A DNA stretch of 64,000 nt from Bacteroidia bacterium (GTDB lineage Bacteria > Bacteroidota > Bacteroidia > J057). The DNA is taken from the NCBI GenBank assembly GCA_030430575.1, contig JAUIKF010000036.1, forward strand, positions 23,750 to 87,749, given 5' to 3'. The position numbers and the translations under genes were made by a program. The notes beneath the pieces were generated by a model, which was given only the letters and a program-made list of their open reading frames with translations, searched no databases and had not been told where the DNA came from. Positions 63,309 to 64,000 of this stretch are shown here, piece after piece (the first letter of the stretch is position 1; each line of letters begins with the position of its first letter).

Positions 63309-63863
63309 ATGGCCATGGAAAAAACCTCCCAACAATTTGAGCAATGGATCGCGCAGTGCAAAGCCCTCTTTATGGCCAAAGCACAGGATTATGGTACCTC
63401 ATGGTCCATTTTGCGCCTATCCTCTCTCACAGACCAGATCAATATTAAGGCCCTTCGCATTCGTTCGATTCAAGAGAGCGGGGTCAATCTCGTAGGGGAT
63501 TCTGTCGAAGGGGAATTTGTGGGGATTATCAATTATTGTGTGATCGCACTCATGTTGTGGGAACGGGCAGAAAAAGATCGGCCTATTCCGGCATCCTTGG
63601 AAGTGCTTGATACGCGTTACGATGAGGCGGTCGGTCTGGCCATGGACACCCTGGACCAAAAGAATCATGACTATGGTGAGGCATGGCGAAAGATGCGCGT
63701 GAGTTCCATCACAGATCTGATCTTGATGAAGATCTTACGCCTCAAGCAAATCGAAGACAATGCGGGGGAAACCAAGGTCTCAGAAGGAGTAGATGCGAAT
63801 TATATAGACATCCTGAATTACGCCATCTTTGCCTTGGTGTTGATGGAGGGAAGTAATGGTTAA
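63309..63863 (+). CDS. DUF1599 duplicated-domain protein
   Basis: 184 residues with two homologous halves: KAQDYGTSWSILRLSSLTDQ (about 24-43) and KNHDYGEAWRKMRVSSITDL (about 117-136), each followed by K-A/I-LR...Q. The family (nucleotide modification associated domain 1) is related by fold to MazG-like or phage enzymes; no activity is established. It is divergent from folP, as usual in Bacteroidota. ATG at 63309; ATG at 63315 is possible. Confidence 0.85.
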   Translation: MAMEKTSQQFEQWIAQCKALFMAKAQDYGTSWSILRLSSLTDQINIKALRIRSIQESGVNLVGDSVEGEFVGIINYCVIALMLWERAEKDRPIPASLEVLDTRYDEAVGLAMDTLDQKNHDYGEAWRKMRVSSITDLILMKILRLKQIEDNAGETKVSEGVDANYIDILNYAIFALVLMEGSNG

Positions 63864-63880
63864 TTGTAAATGGTGTCAAG

Positions 63881-63951
63881 GCTCACTAAGTCGTGCTAAG
63901 GAATTGGCTCATTAAGTCGTGCTAGGTAGGTGGCTCAAAAAGTCGTACTAT
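63881..63951. repeat. Three direct 19-nt repeats with an exact 26-base period
   Basis: GGCTCACTAAGTCGTGCTA at 63881-63899, GGCTCATTAAGTCGTGCTA at 63907-63925, and GGCTCAAAAAGTCGTACTA at 63933-63951. They follow the last gene and continue toward the window edge. Repeated terminal units are a feature of IS21-like elements, but nothing beyond the edge can be seen. Confidence 0.75.
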
Positions 63952-64000
63952 GGGGTTAAATAATGCTATATTGTTTAAATAATATCACAAGGGGAATTTT

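Noticed and set aside
63881..63951. Possible CRISPR array
   Set aside because: Repeats are 19 nt with only 7-nt spacers, too short for CRISPR; no cas genes are visible.

Overview
This window looks like a chromosomal segment of a member of the Bacteroidota. The evidence is several proteins with type IX secretion (T9SS) C-terminal sorting domains, a PorV-like/PorU-like pair, Bacteroidota-typical families (DUF4270, DUF3575, the DUF1599-folP-cdaA block, bacterial GGGP synthase, TonB proteins with the N-terminal E-G-R-x-x-x-Y-G-A-Y motif), OmpA with Ca-binding repeats, and a lack of strong Shine-Dalgarno sequences. A Saprospiria- or Chitinophagia-like lineage is plausible, but this is inference. 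No phage or complete insertion sequence is present; three periodic short repeats at the right edge may be the tip of a mobile element.

Layout. 1-3041: a multi-PAS sensor histidine kinase (cut by the left edge) followed by a receiver-histidine kinase hybrid. 3059-9364: an SDR threonine dehydrogenase and glmS, a 213-bp MITE-like inverted repeat, a DUF4270 lipoprotein and a GT5-like glycogen synthase protein, then a decayed panC and an intact panD. 9376-14198: T9SS cargo (SGNH hydrolase, CxxCH-bearing choice-of-anchor protein) and a DUF3575 protein. 14258-19786: a zinc-ribbon membrane protein, an Omp85-family protein and a two-gene ABC transporter. 20016-28210: HtrA protease, M23 peptidase, FAH-family enzyme, a lipoprotein, GGGP synthase, a POT peptide transporter and an AcpH-like protein. 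28414-34510: PorV2-like and PorU2-like T9SS proteins.

34855-41197 is the most unusual region: one ExbD followed by seven consecutive TonB-C-terminal-domain genes holding eight such domains. Two are small signal-peptide proteins without an inner-membrane anchor, one carries two tandem C-terminal domains, and three have near-identical N-termini with divergent middles containing CxC cysteine motifs. Two copies of a 107-nt structured repeat and a perfect 34-bp palindrome lie between these genes.

41299-63863: GH73 glucosaminidase, UvrD/PcrA helicase, an S9 peptidase fused to an FGE-like domain, a beta-propeller lipoprotein beside a large S8 protease with a T9SS domain, an orphan HigA-like antitoxin, a porin-like protein, a second S8 protease translationally coupled to a repeat-rich surface protein, another T9SS protein, OmpA, tRNA-Cys, then folB, cdaA, folP and DUF1599.

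Intergenic spaces are unusually rich in short palindromic elements of at least six families, some present in several copies. Working together, the genes describe an envelope-focused region: T9SS export and its cargo, TonB-dependent energy transduction, envelope proteolysis and outer-membrane assembly, embedded among core folate, c-di-AMP, amino-sugar and coenzyme A precursor genes.
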